A stretch of 59,690 bases of DNA from Bacillota bacterium. Its GTDB lineage: Bacteria > Bacillota > Bacilli > Paenibacillales > Paenibacillaceae. Below are positions 17,769-25,837 of the stretch, piece by piece. The number at the start of each line of letters is the position of its first letter. Position 1 is the stretch's first letter. The notes beneath the pieces were generated by a model, which saw only the letters and a program-made list of their open reading frames with translations, did not search any database and was not told where the DNA came from. The translations under genes and the position numbers were made by a program. The DNA lies in assembly GCA_023386495.1 (NCBI GenBank), contig JAEWJS010000044.1, positions 1 to 59,690 of the forward strand, in the 5' to 3' direction.

Positions 17769-18754
17769 TTCCCGCTAATTTCTGCCGTGATCGTCTGTAC
17801 CAGCTTGCCCTGCAGAGCCACTCTTGCCTGGCGTAAGCCATTCTTAAGCGCCCTTGCGTCGGACGAACCGTGACTCTTGATCACGACGCCGTTCACGCCG
17901 AGCAGCGGCGCCCCGCCGTGCTCCTTGTAGTCCATCTTCTTCCGTATGCCCCTCAAGCCTGGCATCATGATCGCCGCGGCCAGCTTCGTGCGCCAATTGC
18001 GCGAGAACTCCTGCTTCAAGATGCCGAAGATCATGCCGGCAGAGCCTTCCATCGCCTTCAGCATAATATTCCCCGCGAAACCGTCGCATACGATAACGTC
18101 GCAGTTCCGCTGCAGCACGTCGCGCGACTCCACGTTGCCGACGAATTCGATCGGTGCCGCGGACAGCAGCTCGTACGCCGCCTTCGTAAGCTCATTGCCT
18201 TTGGCCGCTTCCGTGCCGACATTGAGCAGGCCGACGCGCGGCTTCGCAATGCCGAGCACCTGCCGCTGATAGATCGTGCCCATCAGCGCGTATTGCAGCA
18301 GATGCTCCGGCTTGGCGTCCATATTGGCGCCCATGTCGAGCGCTAACACGCCTTGGTCTTCCTTCGTCGGCAGAATCGGCGCCAGTCCCGGCCGCTCGAT
18401 CCCCTCGATGCGTCCGACGACCAATAGCCCGACCGTCATGAGCGCGCCGGTATTGCCGGCGGAGACGAGCGCGTCCGCCTTGCCTTCCTTCACGAGCCTG
18501 CCTGCGACGACCATCGAGGCGTCCTTCTTCCGCCTGACGGCCCGTACCGGCTCCTCATCCGTCTCAATCACCTCGGAGGCGTGCCGAATCTCGAGATTCG
18601 GTGCCGACCGGCCGGCCAAGGCCGCTTCGATCCGCGCTTGATCGCCCACGAGTATATAATGCGTGTCTTTCCATTCGTTCGCCGCTTCCAATGCGCCCTT
18701 CACAATCTCGTCAGGCGCGTGGTCTCCACCCATCGCGTCAATGGCGATCCGCAA
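17765..18754 (-). CDS. plsX: Phosphate acyltransferase PlsX
   Basis: Converts acyl-ACP to acyl-phosphate, the donor for PlsY in phospholipid synthesis. The 329-residue protein starts MRIAIDAMGGDHAP and carries the family blocks VSAGNTGALM, LLNVGTEAAKGNE and CDGFAGNIMLKA. The start codon is TTG, with AAGGAGG eight bases upstream. It lies inside the end of fapR (17-base overlap), so translation is likely coupled to the regulator that controls the operon. Confidence 0.97.
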   Translation of the reverse strand: MRIAIDAMGGDHAPDEIVKGALEAANEWKDTHYILVGDQARIEAALAGRSAPNLEIRHASEVIETDEEPVRAVRRKKDASMVVAGRLVKEGKADALVSAGNTGALMTVGLLVVGRIEGIERPGLAPILPTKEDQGVLALDMGANMDAKPEHLLQYALMGTIYQRQVLGIAKPRVGLLNVGTEAAKGNELTKAAYELLSAAPIEFVGNVESRDVLQRNCDVIVCDGFAGNIMLKAMEGSAGMIFGILKQEFSRNWRTKLAAAIMMPGLRGIRKKMDYKEHGGAPLLGVNGVVIKSHGSSDARALKNGLRQARVALQGKLVQTITAEISGK

Positions 18755-19337
18755 TTCCGTTTCCTCCTTCGTCCTTCTCGTCCCCAGCGTACCGATAGAT
18801 GAGAAACACGCCTTGAAATACCATTTCTTCGCCGACGTACGTGAAAACTTCGACCTTCGCCTTCTGTTTTCCGCCGGATCTAACGTAAGCCTTCGCGATA
18901 CATTTTTCCCCCAGCTTGACCTGCCTCACGAACCGGATATCCGCCGTCGCCGTCAGCGCGATCTCTTCGTTGATCACGGCAACAGCGAGCGAATTCGCCT
19001 GCGCGAACACGTGATGCCCGCGCGCGATGCCCGTTCTCGAGAAAATATGTTCTTCGCGGATCTCGAACATCGAGATTCCGCTCCTGTCCAGCTGGAGATC
19101 GATAATATCGCCGATGACTTCGTGAAGCGGCAGGGAGCGCACCGAATCGTACGAACGCTCGGCCATCAGCTTCAGCCGTTCGCGCAGCTCCGGTATGCCG
19201 AGCTCCATGCGGTCGAGACGGATCGTCTGAATGCTCACCTTCAGGTGCCGCGTCAGCTCCCGGTCCGTCATGAACGGATTATCCTCGATTAATCGGGACA
19301 GCTGCTGATGCCGCTGCCTCTTCGGCAGACGCTCCAT
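18738..19337 (-). CDS. fapR: FapR, malonyl-CoA-responsive repressor of lipid synthesis
   Basis: FapR represses fatty acid and phospholipid genes in Bacillota and is released by malonyl-CoA. The 199-residue protein has an N-terminal DeoR-like helix-turn-helix (about 10-50, RQRHQQLSRLIEDNPF, LKVSIQTIRLDRMELG) and a C-terminal hot-dog effector domain (about 70-190, HHVFAQANSLAVAVINEE). It is the first gene of fapR-plsX-fabH-fabD-fabG-acpP-fabF. Its own promoter carries a FapR box, so the operon should be autoregulated. Confidence 0.97.
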   Translation of the reverse strand: MERLPKRQRHQQLSRLIEDNPFMTDRELTRHLKVSIQTIRLDRMELGIPELRERLKLMAERSYDSVRSLPLHEVIGDIIDLQLDRSGISMFEIREEHIFSRTGIARGHHVFAQANSLAVAVINEEIALTATADIRFVRQVKLGEKCIAKAYVRSGGKQKAKVEVFTYVGEEMVFQGVFLIYRYAGDEKDEGGNGIADRH

Positions 19338-19410
19338 GACTGCACCGCCCTTTACCAGTATTGTTAAGCGCGAGCCGGATTAGACATGACTATAATATCG
19401 GCGGTTGCTC

Positions 19411-19459
19411 TTATAACCAGGTACTAAACCAGTATAAAGAATTACACCAAGGGAATCAA
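19411..19459 (-). promoter_or_regulatory. fapR promoter with FapR operator
   Basis: On the minus strand: -35 TTGATT (19454-19459), a 17-base spacer, -10 TATACT (19431-19436), then TTAGTACCTGGTTATAA (19411-19427). The last matches the FapR box described for B. subtilis (TTAGTACCT half, imperfect inverted repeat). Placement right after the -10 would block transcription initiation, as in known FapR-controlled promoters. Confidence 0.85.
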
Positions 19460-19525
19460 TGTCAAAAATCATGCGATGCAGCGAGCCATCGTGCGCAGCA
19501 AACGGCGGGCAGGCTGATAGCGGGC

Positions 19526-19560
19526 AAAAAAAATAGCACTTCACCGACAGATGAAGTACT
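19526..19560 (-). terminator. Rho-independent terminator of rpmF
   Basis: On the minus strand AGTACTTCA, an eight-base loop and TGAAGTGCT are followed by A and eight T residues. It starts 14 bases after the rpmF stop and separates it from the fapR promoter. Confidence 0.9.
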
Positions 19561-19573
19561 ACTCGAGTATCCG

Positions 19574-19747
19574 TTATTGCTTGATGATTTCTTTCGTCTT
19601 GTAATACCCGCAAACCTTGCATACGCGGTGAGCCAGCTTCAATTCTCCGCATTGTTCGCATTTAACCATGCCCGGAACCGCCAGCTTGAAGTGCGTACGG
19701 CGTTTGTCGCGGCGAGTTTTGGATGTTCTTCTTTGTGGTACTGCCAT
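19574..19747 (-). CDS. rpmF: 50S ribosomal protein L32
   Basis: Small zinc-ribbon ribosomal protein. The ATG at 19747, preceded by AAGGAGGTG, gives 57 residues starting MAVPQRRTSKTRRDKRRTHF. Zinc ligands are visible as CEQC and CKVC, so this is the zinc-binding paralogue type. It is followed by a strong terminator and preceded by a 194-base structured gap after yceD. Confidence 0.97.
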   Translation of the reverse strand: MAVPQRRTSKTRRDKRRTHFKLAVPGMVKCEQCGELKLAHRVCKVCGYYKTKEIIKQ

Positions 19748-19941
19748 GTTTCCCACCTCCTTCAAAGACTAGCACATCAACCACTTGTGATCGCGAAGCA
19801 TCTCGAGATGCTTATTCGACTTCGAATCTTGAACGCTGGCGAAACTTCCGGTACTCATGTAGCTCTGGCTACACTCCGTTCCTCATTTTCTACCATCGTC
19901 CAACCTTCTCGGCGCTGACAAGCGGTCTTTTTCAACGCCCA
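19748..19941 (-). promoter_or_regulatory. Structured intergenic region, possible rpmF leader
   Basis: The 194 bases between yceD and rpmF hold several self-complementary segments. AGCATCTCGAGATGCT (19798-19813) is a perfect palindrome. TGTAGC-CAGA-GCTACA forms a short perfect hairpin (about 19857-19872). CGAAGTCGAA forms another near 19824-19837. No promoter stands out. I infer a possible folded leader or spacer RNA; its identity is unknown. Confidence 0.35.
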
Positions 19942-20454
19942 TTACGATTTAAAGAAATCCTTCAGCCCCGCGAGTCTAGGATCGATCACTACGCGAGAGC
20001 AGCCGCACTCTCCGCGATTCAGATCGGCTCCGCACTCTTGGCACAGGCCCTTGCAGTCTTCGCTGCATAATGGGGCATAAGGGAGAGCTAGCAGCAGCGA
20101 CTGTTCGACATAAGGCGTCAAGTCGACCTTATCGTCCTGAACCACGCTCACGTCCTCATCTTCCTTGTCGTCGTCCTTATCCTTGTCCGGATTATGCGCG
20201 AACCGTTCAGCGAACGGGATCTCGACATGCTCCTTCACCGGATTCAAGCAGCGCGAGCAGGCCAACTCCAGATTAACCGTCAATCGGCCTTCCACGACGG
20301 CAAGCTCTTCCTCGCCGTGCGCTTGCAGCTCGATGTGCAGCGGACCGGCGGACAACACGTCCCCGCGTCCCTCGATCAGCTGACCGATCTCCATGCGCTC
20401 GTCGAATGACTTGGTCTTGCCCTTGGATGTCAGTTCTTGCATATGAATAATCAT
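19942..20454 (-). CDS. yceD: DUF177/YceD family 23S rRNA accumulation protein
   Basis: The YceD (YlbN) family is encoded next to rpmF almost everywhere and is linked to 23S rRNA accumulation. I choose the ATG at 20454 (GGAGTG five bases upstream) because the promoter at 20481-20510 lies inside the longer frame. The 170-residue protein has a Cys pair in LACSRCLNPV and a cysteine-rich C-terminal cluster CSEDCKGLCQECG with a further GECGC, suggesting metal binding. A highly acidic stretch (Asp/Glu/Lys, about 100-120) separates them. Confidence 0.92.
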   Translation of the reverse strand: MIIHMQELTSKGKTKSFDERMEIGQLIEGRGDVLSAGPLHIELQAHGEEELAVVEGRLTVNLELACSRCLNPVKEHVEIPFAERFAHNPDKDKDDDKEDEDVSVVQDDKVDLTPYVEQSLLLALPYAPLCSEDCKGLCQECGADLNRGECGCSRVVIDPRLAGLKDFFKS

Positions 20455-20480
20455 AGGATCACTCCAAACAAACAAAGATT

Positions 20481-20510
20481 ATTATATCGAGCAGCGGCAC
20501 CATTTGTCAA
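20481..20510 (-). promoter_or_regulatory. Promoter of yceD-rpmF
   Basis: Minus-strand -35 TTGACA (20505-20510), an 18-base spacer and -10 TATAAT (20481-20486). Transcription would start about 20474, 20 bases before the yceD ATG. Confidence 0.85.
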
Positions 20511-20514
20511 CAAT

Positions 20515-20543
20515 TTCGCAAACTTCCTCTGACATGCTATATT
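20515..20543 (+). promoter_or_regulatory. Probable promoter of tmcAL
   Basis: Plus-strand TTCGCA (20515-20520), a 17-base spacer and TATATT (20538-20543). It is back to back with the yceD promoter. The -35 match is partial. Confidence 0.5.
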
Positions 20544-20577
20544 CATCCTAATGAAATAAGAGTCGGGAGGCTTCGCC

Positions 20578-21819
20578 ATGCGCACGGTCGGAATCGTCGT
20601 TGAATACAATCCGTTCCATAACGGTCACCGTTATCATCTCGAGCAATCGGTCCGCGCATCGGGCGCCGATGCGGTCGTCGCGGTCATGAGCGGCCACTTC
20701 CTGCAGCGCGGCGAACCGGCGCTGATCGATAAATGGGCGCGTACCGAGATGGCGCTGGCAGGCGGCTGCGACCTCGTCATCGAGATCCCGATCGCGTACG
20801 CGACGAACGCAGCCGAGTGGTTCGCCTTCGGCGCGGCTTCGCTGCTCGACGCGACCGGTGTCATCGACGCGATCTCGTTCGGCAGCGAGAGCGGAGACAT
20901 CGGCGTGCTGCGCCGAATCGCGGCCGTATTGGCGAACGAGCCGCCGCAGCTGCAGCTGATGATTCAGGGCGAACTCGCTACCGGCGCGAGCTATCCGGCC
21001 GCGTTCAGCCGCGCCGTGCGCGGCTTCCTCGCGGCAGCCGGCGATGCGGAAGCCGCCGAATTCCCGCTGGAGCAGCCGAACAATACGCTCGGCCTGCATT
21101 ATCTCATCGCGCTGAATCGGCTCGGCAGCCCGATAGCGCCCTATACGATTCGCCGCGAGAAAGCCGGCTACAGCCAACGGGACGTGACGGACGGCTCCAT
21201 TGCCAGCGCCACCGCGCTGCGCCGGCTAATCATGGAATCGGGCGATCCCGCATCGATCGCGTCCTATGTGCCGGAGTCGACGCTCGACATTCTGAGACGC
21301 GAATGGCAGTCCGGCAGAGCGCCGATCGGCTGGCCGTCATTCGCGGACAAGCTATTCCACGCGCTCGCCGTCAATGATCCGGCTTCGCTGGCTGAATTCC
21401 GCGATATCGGCGAAGGGCTGGAGCACCGCATCAAGCAGGCGCTTCCGCGGCTTGCGGGGCTCGGCTTCGACAGCCTGATCGATGCGGTCAAGACCAAGCG
21501 TTACACGCGCACGCGCCTGCAGCGGGCGCTGTTGTCTGTCCTGCTCGGGCATCGCAAGGCCGAGCTAGCGCCGAACCGGCTGGCCCAGGGCATCACATAC
21601 ATCCGGGTACTCGGCTTCACCGCCAAGGGACGCGCGCTTCTCAAGCGCATGCGTACCGCGGCGAAGCTGCCTATCCTTCTGAGCGCCGCGAGCCCGCCGA
21701 TCGCATCGCGCTATCTCGAGCTGGACACGCAAGCAAGCGCGGCCTATGCCCTCGGGTATTCCGGTCCTAATCCTCGCGACCTGTTCCGCGACTACCTTGA
21801 GCCGCCTATCATTCGGTAA
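20578..21819 (+). CDS. tmcAL: tRNA(Met) cytidine acetate ligase TmcAL (YlbM)
   Basis: TmcAL activates acetate with ATP to acetylate C34 of the elongator tRNA(Met) anticodon (ac4C34). The 413-residue protein starts MRTVGIVVEYNPFHNGHRYHL, with the HxGH nucleotidyltransferase motif at HNGH. Further blocks are VAVMSGHFLQRGEPAL and the repeated acidic/Ser-rich segment ISFGSESGD. GGGAGG precedes the ATG. It is transcribed away from yceD, and its 3' end overlaps the ylbL 3' end by 11 bases (convergent). Confidence 0.95.
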   Translation: MRTVGIVVEYNPFHNGHRYHLEQSVRASGADAVVAVMSGHFLQRGEPALIDKWARTEMALAGGCDLVIEIPIAYATNAAEWFAFGAASLLDATGVIDAISFGSESGDIGVLRRIAAVLANEPPQLQLMIQGELATGASYPAAFSRAVRGFLAAAGDAEAAEFPLEQPNNTLGLHYLIALNRLGSPIAPYTIRREKAGYSQRDVTDGSIASATALRRLIMESGDPASIASYVPESTLDILRREWQSGRAPIGWPSFADKLFHALAVNDPASLAEFRDIGEGLEHRIKQALPRLAGLGFDSLIDAVKTKRYTRTRLQRALLSVLLGHRKAELAPNRLAQGITYIRVLGFTAKGRALLKRMRTAAKLPILLSAASPPIASRYLELDTQASAAYALGYSGPNPRDLFRDYLEPPIIR

Positions 21820-22858
21820 AGCCGCCTGCTTCGGCTGCAGCGAGGAAGTCGATCGCCTCCTGCAGCGTATGCACCGCCGCGATTCGCATGTCCGTGCCGA
21901 GCTCCTGCGCCTTCGCCCTTGCCTCCTTATCGTTCCCAGCAGGGACGATAAACATATCCGCCCCGGCGCGGTCCGCCGCAATCACCTTCATTCCGATGCC
22001 TCCTACCGCGCCGACATCCCCTTGACGCGTGACCGTGCCGGTTGCCGCGATTCGCTGCCCGCCGCCCAGCTCTCCGTCTGTCAGCAGATCGTAGATATAC
22101 AAGCCGAATAATAGCCCCGCAGAAGGCCCGCCGACCTCGCCCGCATCGATCGCAACACGATTCGCCGGGTCTTCCGGTCGGATCGCGCGCGTCTCCGTCA
22201 GCTCCACGCCCCCCAGCAGGCGTGGCAATTGTCCCGGCACAATGCCTGAGGCATTGCTCTCGCTCGCAATCGATACAGCAAGCGGCTTACGCTCGCCGCC
22301 TCTCAGCACTTCTATCGGCACGGTTGCGCCCGTCTGCTGCGCGAGTATACGTATAGCCTCCTCTGCCCCCATGACCGGCTCGCCGCCGATGGTCACGATT
22401 CGGTCGCCTGCCCGGAAGACGGACGTCTCTCCGCTCCGGGCGACGAGCAGCCCGCTGGGTATTTGCTCGTAAGGGATCCCCGCCGCGCGGTAAGCCGCTT
22501 CAATCGCGTTACTCTGCGAGCCCTCCATCAACACGTTCATGCGGAGCGCATATTCGGCCGTGCTGCTGCCTTTCAACACGGCCGACTTCGAATGCACTTC
22601 GCGATCCGAACGCCACAAGCTCTGCATAGCCGTCCAATAATTCGTGCTCCGTGCCATATATACGGTCGTTATCAGCCAATCGCCCTCCGGCTGTCGCTTG
22701 TCCGCTTCTGCCTCGACCAAGGCATCCGCCGATTCCGCCAGTCCCGGCTGATAGACGAGGAACGGAGCCGGGATATATAAGAAGAAGATCATGATCGCCG
22801 CAGCCGCAATCGCCCATCGAATCGCCGAGCCTGCCGCGCTCTTATTCCGCTTGTCCAT
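21809..22858 (-). CDS. ylbL: YlbL-type PDZ/Lon membrane protease
   Basis: Membrane-anchored serine protease of the Lon (S16) fold. In B. subtilis YlbL, with CtpA, degrades the SOS division inhibitor YneA. The ATG at 22858 (GGGGGGA upstream) gives 349 residues. One transmembrane segment (about 14-34) is followed by a PDZ domain (about 115-190) and a Lon-type protease domain with the Ser in GGPSAGLLFGL and the Lys in GIGMKVIAADRAG. A longer in-frame start 72 bases upstream lacks a better binding site. Confidence 0.92.
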   Translation of the reverse strand: MDKRNKSAAGSAIRWAIAAAAIMIFFLYIPAPFLVYQPGLAESADALVEAEADKRQPEGDWLITTVYMARSTNYWTAMQSLWRSDREVHSKSAVLKGSSTAEYALRMNVLMEGSQSNAIEAAYRAAGIPYEQIPSGLLVARSGETSVFRAGDRIVTIGGEPVMGAEEAIRILAQQTGATVPIEVLRGGERKPLAVSIASESNASGIVPGQLPRLLGGVELTETRAIRPEDPANRVAIDAGEVGGPSAGLLFGLYIYDLLTDGELGGGQRIAATGTVTRQGDVGAVGGIGMKVIAADRAGADMFIVPAGNDKEARAKAQELGTDMRIAAVHTLQEAIDFLAAAEAGGFTE

Positions 22859-22973
22859 CGGTCCCCCCACTTCCGCCCGAGGTCTATTGATACGCCTGTC
22901 CGCGTACATTGGAATAACCCCCTCTTGCAAGGCGGTCTACTCGTCCGCTTAATCTATTCCCGGAGGCCATGCC

Positions 22974-24170
22974 ATGTTTCGTTCCGCAATGCTCGGCATT
23001 ATGCTCCTTATCATCGTCGCCGCCATCGTGCGCGACCCGTCCGTTTCTTTTCAGGCTGCCCTGGAAGGGTTAACCGTATGGTGGACGATCGTGTTCCCGG
23101 GTCTGCTCCCCTTCATTGTACTATCCGAATTGTTATTCGCGTTCGGGCTGGTCCATGCATTGGGTGTCCTGTTGGAGCCGTTCATGCGCCGCGTCTTCCG
23201 GCTGCCCGGCACGGCCGGCTGGGCGGTTGCGCTCGGCTGGACTGCCGGTTACCCGTCCGGTCCTGACGCAGCCGGCCGCATGACGAAGGGGGGCATGCTC
23301 ACCCCGCAGCAGGGTCAACGGCTCGCTGCCATCGCGCACATGCCGAGTCCGATGCTGATGCTGCTGGTAATCGGCGCAGGCTTTCTTCATCATCCGGCTG
23401 CCGGTGCCGCGATCGCCATCTGCGTATGGTCATCCGGCCTGATCGTCGGCCTCATCCTTGCTTGGCTCGATAAGGAGGAACGCACTTCGACGGCCGGCTC
23501 TGTACGCAGTGGCCGTTCCATGCCGATCCCGCTCCGCGCAATCCGCGAAATGGAAGAGGCGCGGCTGCGCGACGGCCGCGGCTTCGGCCAAGCGCTTGGC
23601 GACGCCGTGACCGCAAGCGTGCAGCGGCTGCTGGCCATCGGCGGCTTCATGATCGGCGGCGCCGTCTTGATTCGCCTGCTCGAGAAGCTGCTTCCGGACA
23701 GCCTTGCGCTCGCCGCATCTCCAGGCATCTACGAGGTTCATCTCGGCACCTACGCAATCAGCGCGCAGTTCCCCGCGCTCCATTCGCCGCTCGGCGCCGC
23801 ATTCGCCGCCGGCATTCTCGCATGGAGCGGCTGGAGCGCCTTGCTCGCTTCGCAGAGCGCCTTCGGGGATTCCGGCCTTCGCCTGGCGCCGCTCGCGGCA
23901 AGCAAGCTGCTTCATGGCTTGTTGGCTTATCTAATCGCGCTGTGGGCTTGGCATCCGCTGCTAGCTTGGTCCGAGAAGCTGATACCGGCCTTGTTCGGCT
24001 CAGCGGCTCCCGCTCAGCCCGTATTCATGATCGGGACCCGCGACAACGGCTTCTTGCAGCTGCCGCTCATCTGGCAAGCTTCGCTCTGGACCCTTGCCAT
24101 CATGGCGATCGCCGCAATCTGCTTGACTGGCCTGCTGCGCATGCTGGCAATCGAACGGCCAAGCCGCTAG
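22974..24170 (+). CDS. ylbJ: Sporulation integral membrane protein YlbJ
   Basis: YlbJ is a multi-spanning membrane protein of the nucleoside recognition (Gate-domain) type. In B. subtilis it is made in the mother cell under sigma-E and is needed for a fully heat-resistant spore. The 398-residue protein has about eight hydrophobic segments and the gate-like sequence GWTAGYPSGPDAAGRM. GGAGGCC precedes the ATG. It is divergent from ylbL. Its presence supports an endospore-forming host. Confidence 0.93.
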   Translation: MFRSAMLGIMLLIIVAAIVRDPSVSFQAALEGLTVWWTIVFPGLLPFIVLSELLFAFGLVHALGVLLEPFMRRVFRLPGTAGWAVALGWTAGYPSGPDAAGRMTKGGMLTPQQGQRLAAIAHMPSPMLMLLVIGAGFLHHPAAGAAIAICVWSSGLIVGLILAWLDKEERTSTAGSVRSGRSMPIPLRAIREMEEARLRDGRGFGQALGDAVTASVQRLLAIGGFMIGGAVLIRLLEKLLPDSLALAASPGIYEVHLGTYAISAQFPALHSPLGAAFAAGILAWSGWSALLASQSAFGDSGLRLAPLAASKLLHGLLAYLIALWAWHPLLAWSEKLIPALFGSAAPAQPVFMIGTRDNGFLQLPLIWQASLWTLAIMAIAAICLTGLLRMLAIERPSR

Positions 24171-24180
24171 AGGCTTGGCC
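24157..24180. terminator. Perfect hairpin at convergent ylbJ/coaD ends
   Basis: GGCCAAGCC, the loop GCTAGA and GGCTTGGCC form a 9-bp perfect stem containing the ylbJ stop codon. No T run follows. It probably acts as a bidirectional end structure for the convergent genes. Confidence 0.55.
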
Positions 24181-24194
24181 GCGAGTTATGTAGG

Positions 24195-24692
24195 TTACTT
24201 GTACTTCGAGGTTAACGCACGCTCGACCTCTGCCGGCACGAGATCCCCGACATCCCCTTTGAATTGCGCGATTTCCTTCACGATACTCGAGCTAAGATAC
24301 GAGTACTTCGGATTCGTCATCATGAAGATCGTCTCGATCTCGCTGTCGAGCTGATGATTCATCGAAGCAAGCTGCAGCTCCATCTCGAAGTCCGATACCG
24401 AGCGAATGCCGCGGATGATGACATCGGCCTGCCTCGTCTTCATGTACCGGACGAGCAGGTCGCGGAAGCTGTCGATTTCCACATTGGGCAGATGCCCGGT
24501 GACGCTCCGCAGCAGCTCCTTGCGCTCCTCTACCGTGAACAGCGGATTCTTGCTCGTATTGTTCAGCACGGCGACGATCAACTTGTCGAACTGCTTCGCA
24601 GCCCGGTGAATAATATCCATATGACCGAGCGTAACGGGGTCGAAGCTGCCTGGATATACGGCGATTCGAAGCGGCCTGTCAATCGAATCCAT
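24195..24692 (-). CDS. coaD: Phosphopantetheine adenylyltransferase
   Basis: CoaD makes dephospho-CoA from 4'-phosphopantetheine and ATP, the penultimate step of CoA synthesis. The 165-residue protein has the nucleotidyltransferase T/HxGH motif in YPGSFDPVTLGHMDII, the family's IIRGIRSVSDFEME block, and SSSIVKEIAQFKGDV near the end. AAGGAGG precedes the ATG. The start lies within the end of rsmD (14-base overlap), the usual Bacillota arrangement. Confidence 0.97.
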   Translation of the reverse strand: MDSIDRPLRIAVYPGSFDPVTLGHMDIIHRAAKQFDKLIVAVLNNTSKNPLFTVEERKELLRSVTGHLPNVEIDSFRDLLVRYMKTRQADVIIRGIRSVSDFEMELQLASMNHQLDSEIETIFMMTNPKYSYLSSSIVKEIAQFKGDVGDLVPAEVERALTSKYK

Positions 24693-25272
24693 GGGGTTCT
24701 TCCTCCTTAGCCTCTGCGAGGCCTTCGTATTCGTAGATCGTCACGGCCGTCTCGCCGTACTGCGCATGTCTTCGGTGGATGAAACCTGTAATTCCCTCGG
24801 GATAACGATGCCCCGAATCATGCTCCACGACGATGACGGCACCGTTCTCCAGCAGGCCTCGGTCGGACAACTCGCTCATCAGCATGTCGGCGTTCTTCAT
24901 GCGGTATGGCGGATCTAGGAATACCAGCGCAAATAAAGCCTCCCGCTTCGCTAGCAGCTTAATCGCGCGGTCCGCCGTATTGCAGTAGATTTCCGCCTTG
25001 TCCGTCATGCGCGCCGCTTCGACATTGGCCCTTACGGTAGCTACGCTTGTTTTCTCGCTGTCGATGAAGATCGCCTTCTCCATACCGCGGCTAAGCGCTT
25101 CGATGCCCAGCCCCCCCGTTCCGGCGAACAGGTCCAACGCCATCCCGCCATCGAAGTAAGGTCCGATCATGCTGAAAATGGCTTCCTTCACTTTATCTGT
25201 AGTTGGGCGCGTGTTCATGCCGGGGACCGCCTTCAGCGGCCTGCCCCTCGCCTCGCCCGCAATGACTCTCAC
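24679..25272 (-). CDS. rsmD: 16S rRNA (guanine966-N2)-methyltransferase RsmD
   Basis: SAM-dependent enzyme that methylates G966 of 16S rRNA. I place the start at the GTG at 25272 (AAGGAGG ten bases upstream), giving 197 residues starting with RVIAGEARGRPLKAVPG after the initiator. Motif I is LDLFAGTGGLGIEALSRG and the catalytic motif IV is FLDPPYR (DPPY type, an amino-methylating enzyme). Open sequence further upstream in frame has no binding site. It overlaps coaD. Confidence 0.95.
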   Translation of the reverse strand: MRVIAGEARGRPLKAVPGMNTRPTTDKVKEAIFSMIGPYFDGGMALDLFAGTGGLGIEALSRGMEKAIFIDSEKTSVATVRANVEAARMTDKAEIYCNTADRAIKLLAKREALFALVFLDPPYRMKNADMLMSELSDRGLLENGAVIVVEHDSGHRYPEGITGFIHRRHAQYGETAVTIYEYEGLAEAKEEEPHGFD

Positions 25273-25481
25273 GTGTATGGCGCCTCCTTGTGGACATGCT
25301 GTCTTGCTTGTAATCGTACCATATTTTGCGCGCACTCGCGAAATTTTTACGCCGGATGCGTATAACTTTTCCCGAATCGGCAATCCTTAAGATATCGGCA
25401 TCGCGAGGTGCCGTAGACAACCGCGGAGAAGACTTACGTTTCCCCATAAGCTCTTCGTCCGGTTTCTCCTCTCCCATGAAA

Positions 25482-25512
25482 GGGACTCCCGAAAGGGGGT
25501 CCCGAATTTTTT
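25482..25512 (+). terminator. Orphan plus-strand terminator
   Basis: GGGACTCCC, a GAAA tetraloop and GGGGGTCCC form a 9-bp stem with one G-T pair, followed by GAA and six T. No plus-strand gene lies within 1.3 kb upstream (the nearest, ylbJ, ends at 24170). The minus-strand side has only three T, so the plus strand is the likely direction. Confidence 0.8.
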
Positions 25513-25564
25513 GTGTCCGCAGTTCCAGCCCCTTATCCCTCCACTATCATCGATAGATTGCAGT

Positions 25565-25573
25565 TGTTATAAT
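25565..25573 (+). promoter_or_regulatory. Extended -10 promoter for the 31-residue ORF
   Basis: TG-T-TATAAT at 25565-25573 is a perfect extended -10 element. No good -35 lies 17 bases upstream, which extended -10 promoters tolerate. It is 51 bases before the small ORF. Confidence 0.6.
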
Positions 25574-25624
25574 AGAAGGAACAGAAATTCTCTGAACAAC
25601 CTCAGCAAAGGTGGTCATGCAGCC

Positions 25625-25720
25625 ATGGACGGACGCAAAGCGGTCGCTATTATACTCGGCATCTGCGCGGTACTCGCCATTCTCGTCGTTATCGCGGTTA
25701 AGAATGCGCCTTTCTCATAA
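25625..25720 (+). CDS. 31-residue single-pass membrane peptide
   Basis: A short frame starting MDGRKAVAIILGICAV and ending NAPFS. It has a charged N-terminus, one hydrophobic segment (about 6-25) and a short polar end. AAAGGTGG lies ten bases before the ATG, an extended -10 promoter lies upstream, and a strong terminator starts 29 bases after the stop, so it forms a complete single-gene unit. I do not recognise the family. It could be a sporulation or envelope-stress small membrane protein, or a toxin-like peptide; nothing in the sequence decides. Confidence 0.6.
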   Translation: MDGRKAVAIILGICAVLAILVVIAVKNAPFS

Positions 25721-25748
25721 AAGGCACGCACATCGCTTAGCAGACGCG

Positions 25749-25771
25749 AAAGCCGCTCCGGCGGCTTTTTT
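25749..25771 (+). terminator. Terminator of the 31-residue ORF
   Basis: AAAGCCGC, loop TCCG and GCGGCTTT form a perfect 8-bp stem running into six T on the plus strand. Confidence 0.9.
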
Positions 25772-25837
25772 GGCGTGCTCGGCAAGCGGTTCGTTTTCTG
25801 TCGGATTATGCGATTTCATGGTGAATAAGCGCCAATA

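Larger units (their letters stand above)
25273..25624. other. Gap rsmD to 31-residue ORF, with orphan terminator
   Basis: A 352-base stretch. It contains a strong plus-strand terminator (25482-25512) with no plus-strand gene before it, and an extended -10 promoter at 25565-25573. A weak minus-strand TACGAT near 25313-25318 may serve rsmD. I see no convincing gene; a small RNA ending at the terminator is possible. Confidence 0.5.

Noticed and set aside
25193..25477. 94-codon minus-strand frame upstream of and overlapping rsmD
   Set aside because: It runs out of frame into rsmD and has mixed composition; the region more likely holds the rsmD promoter.
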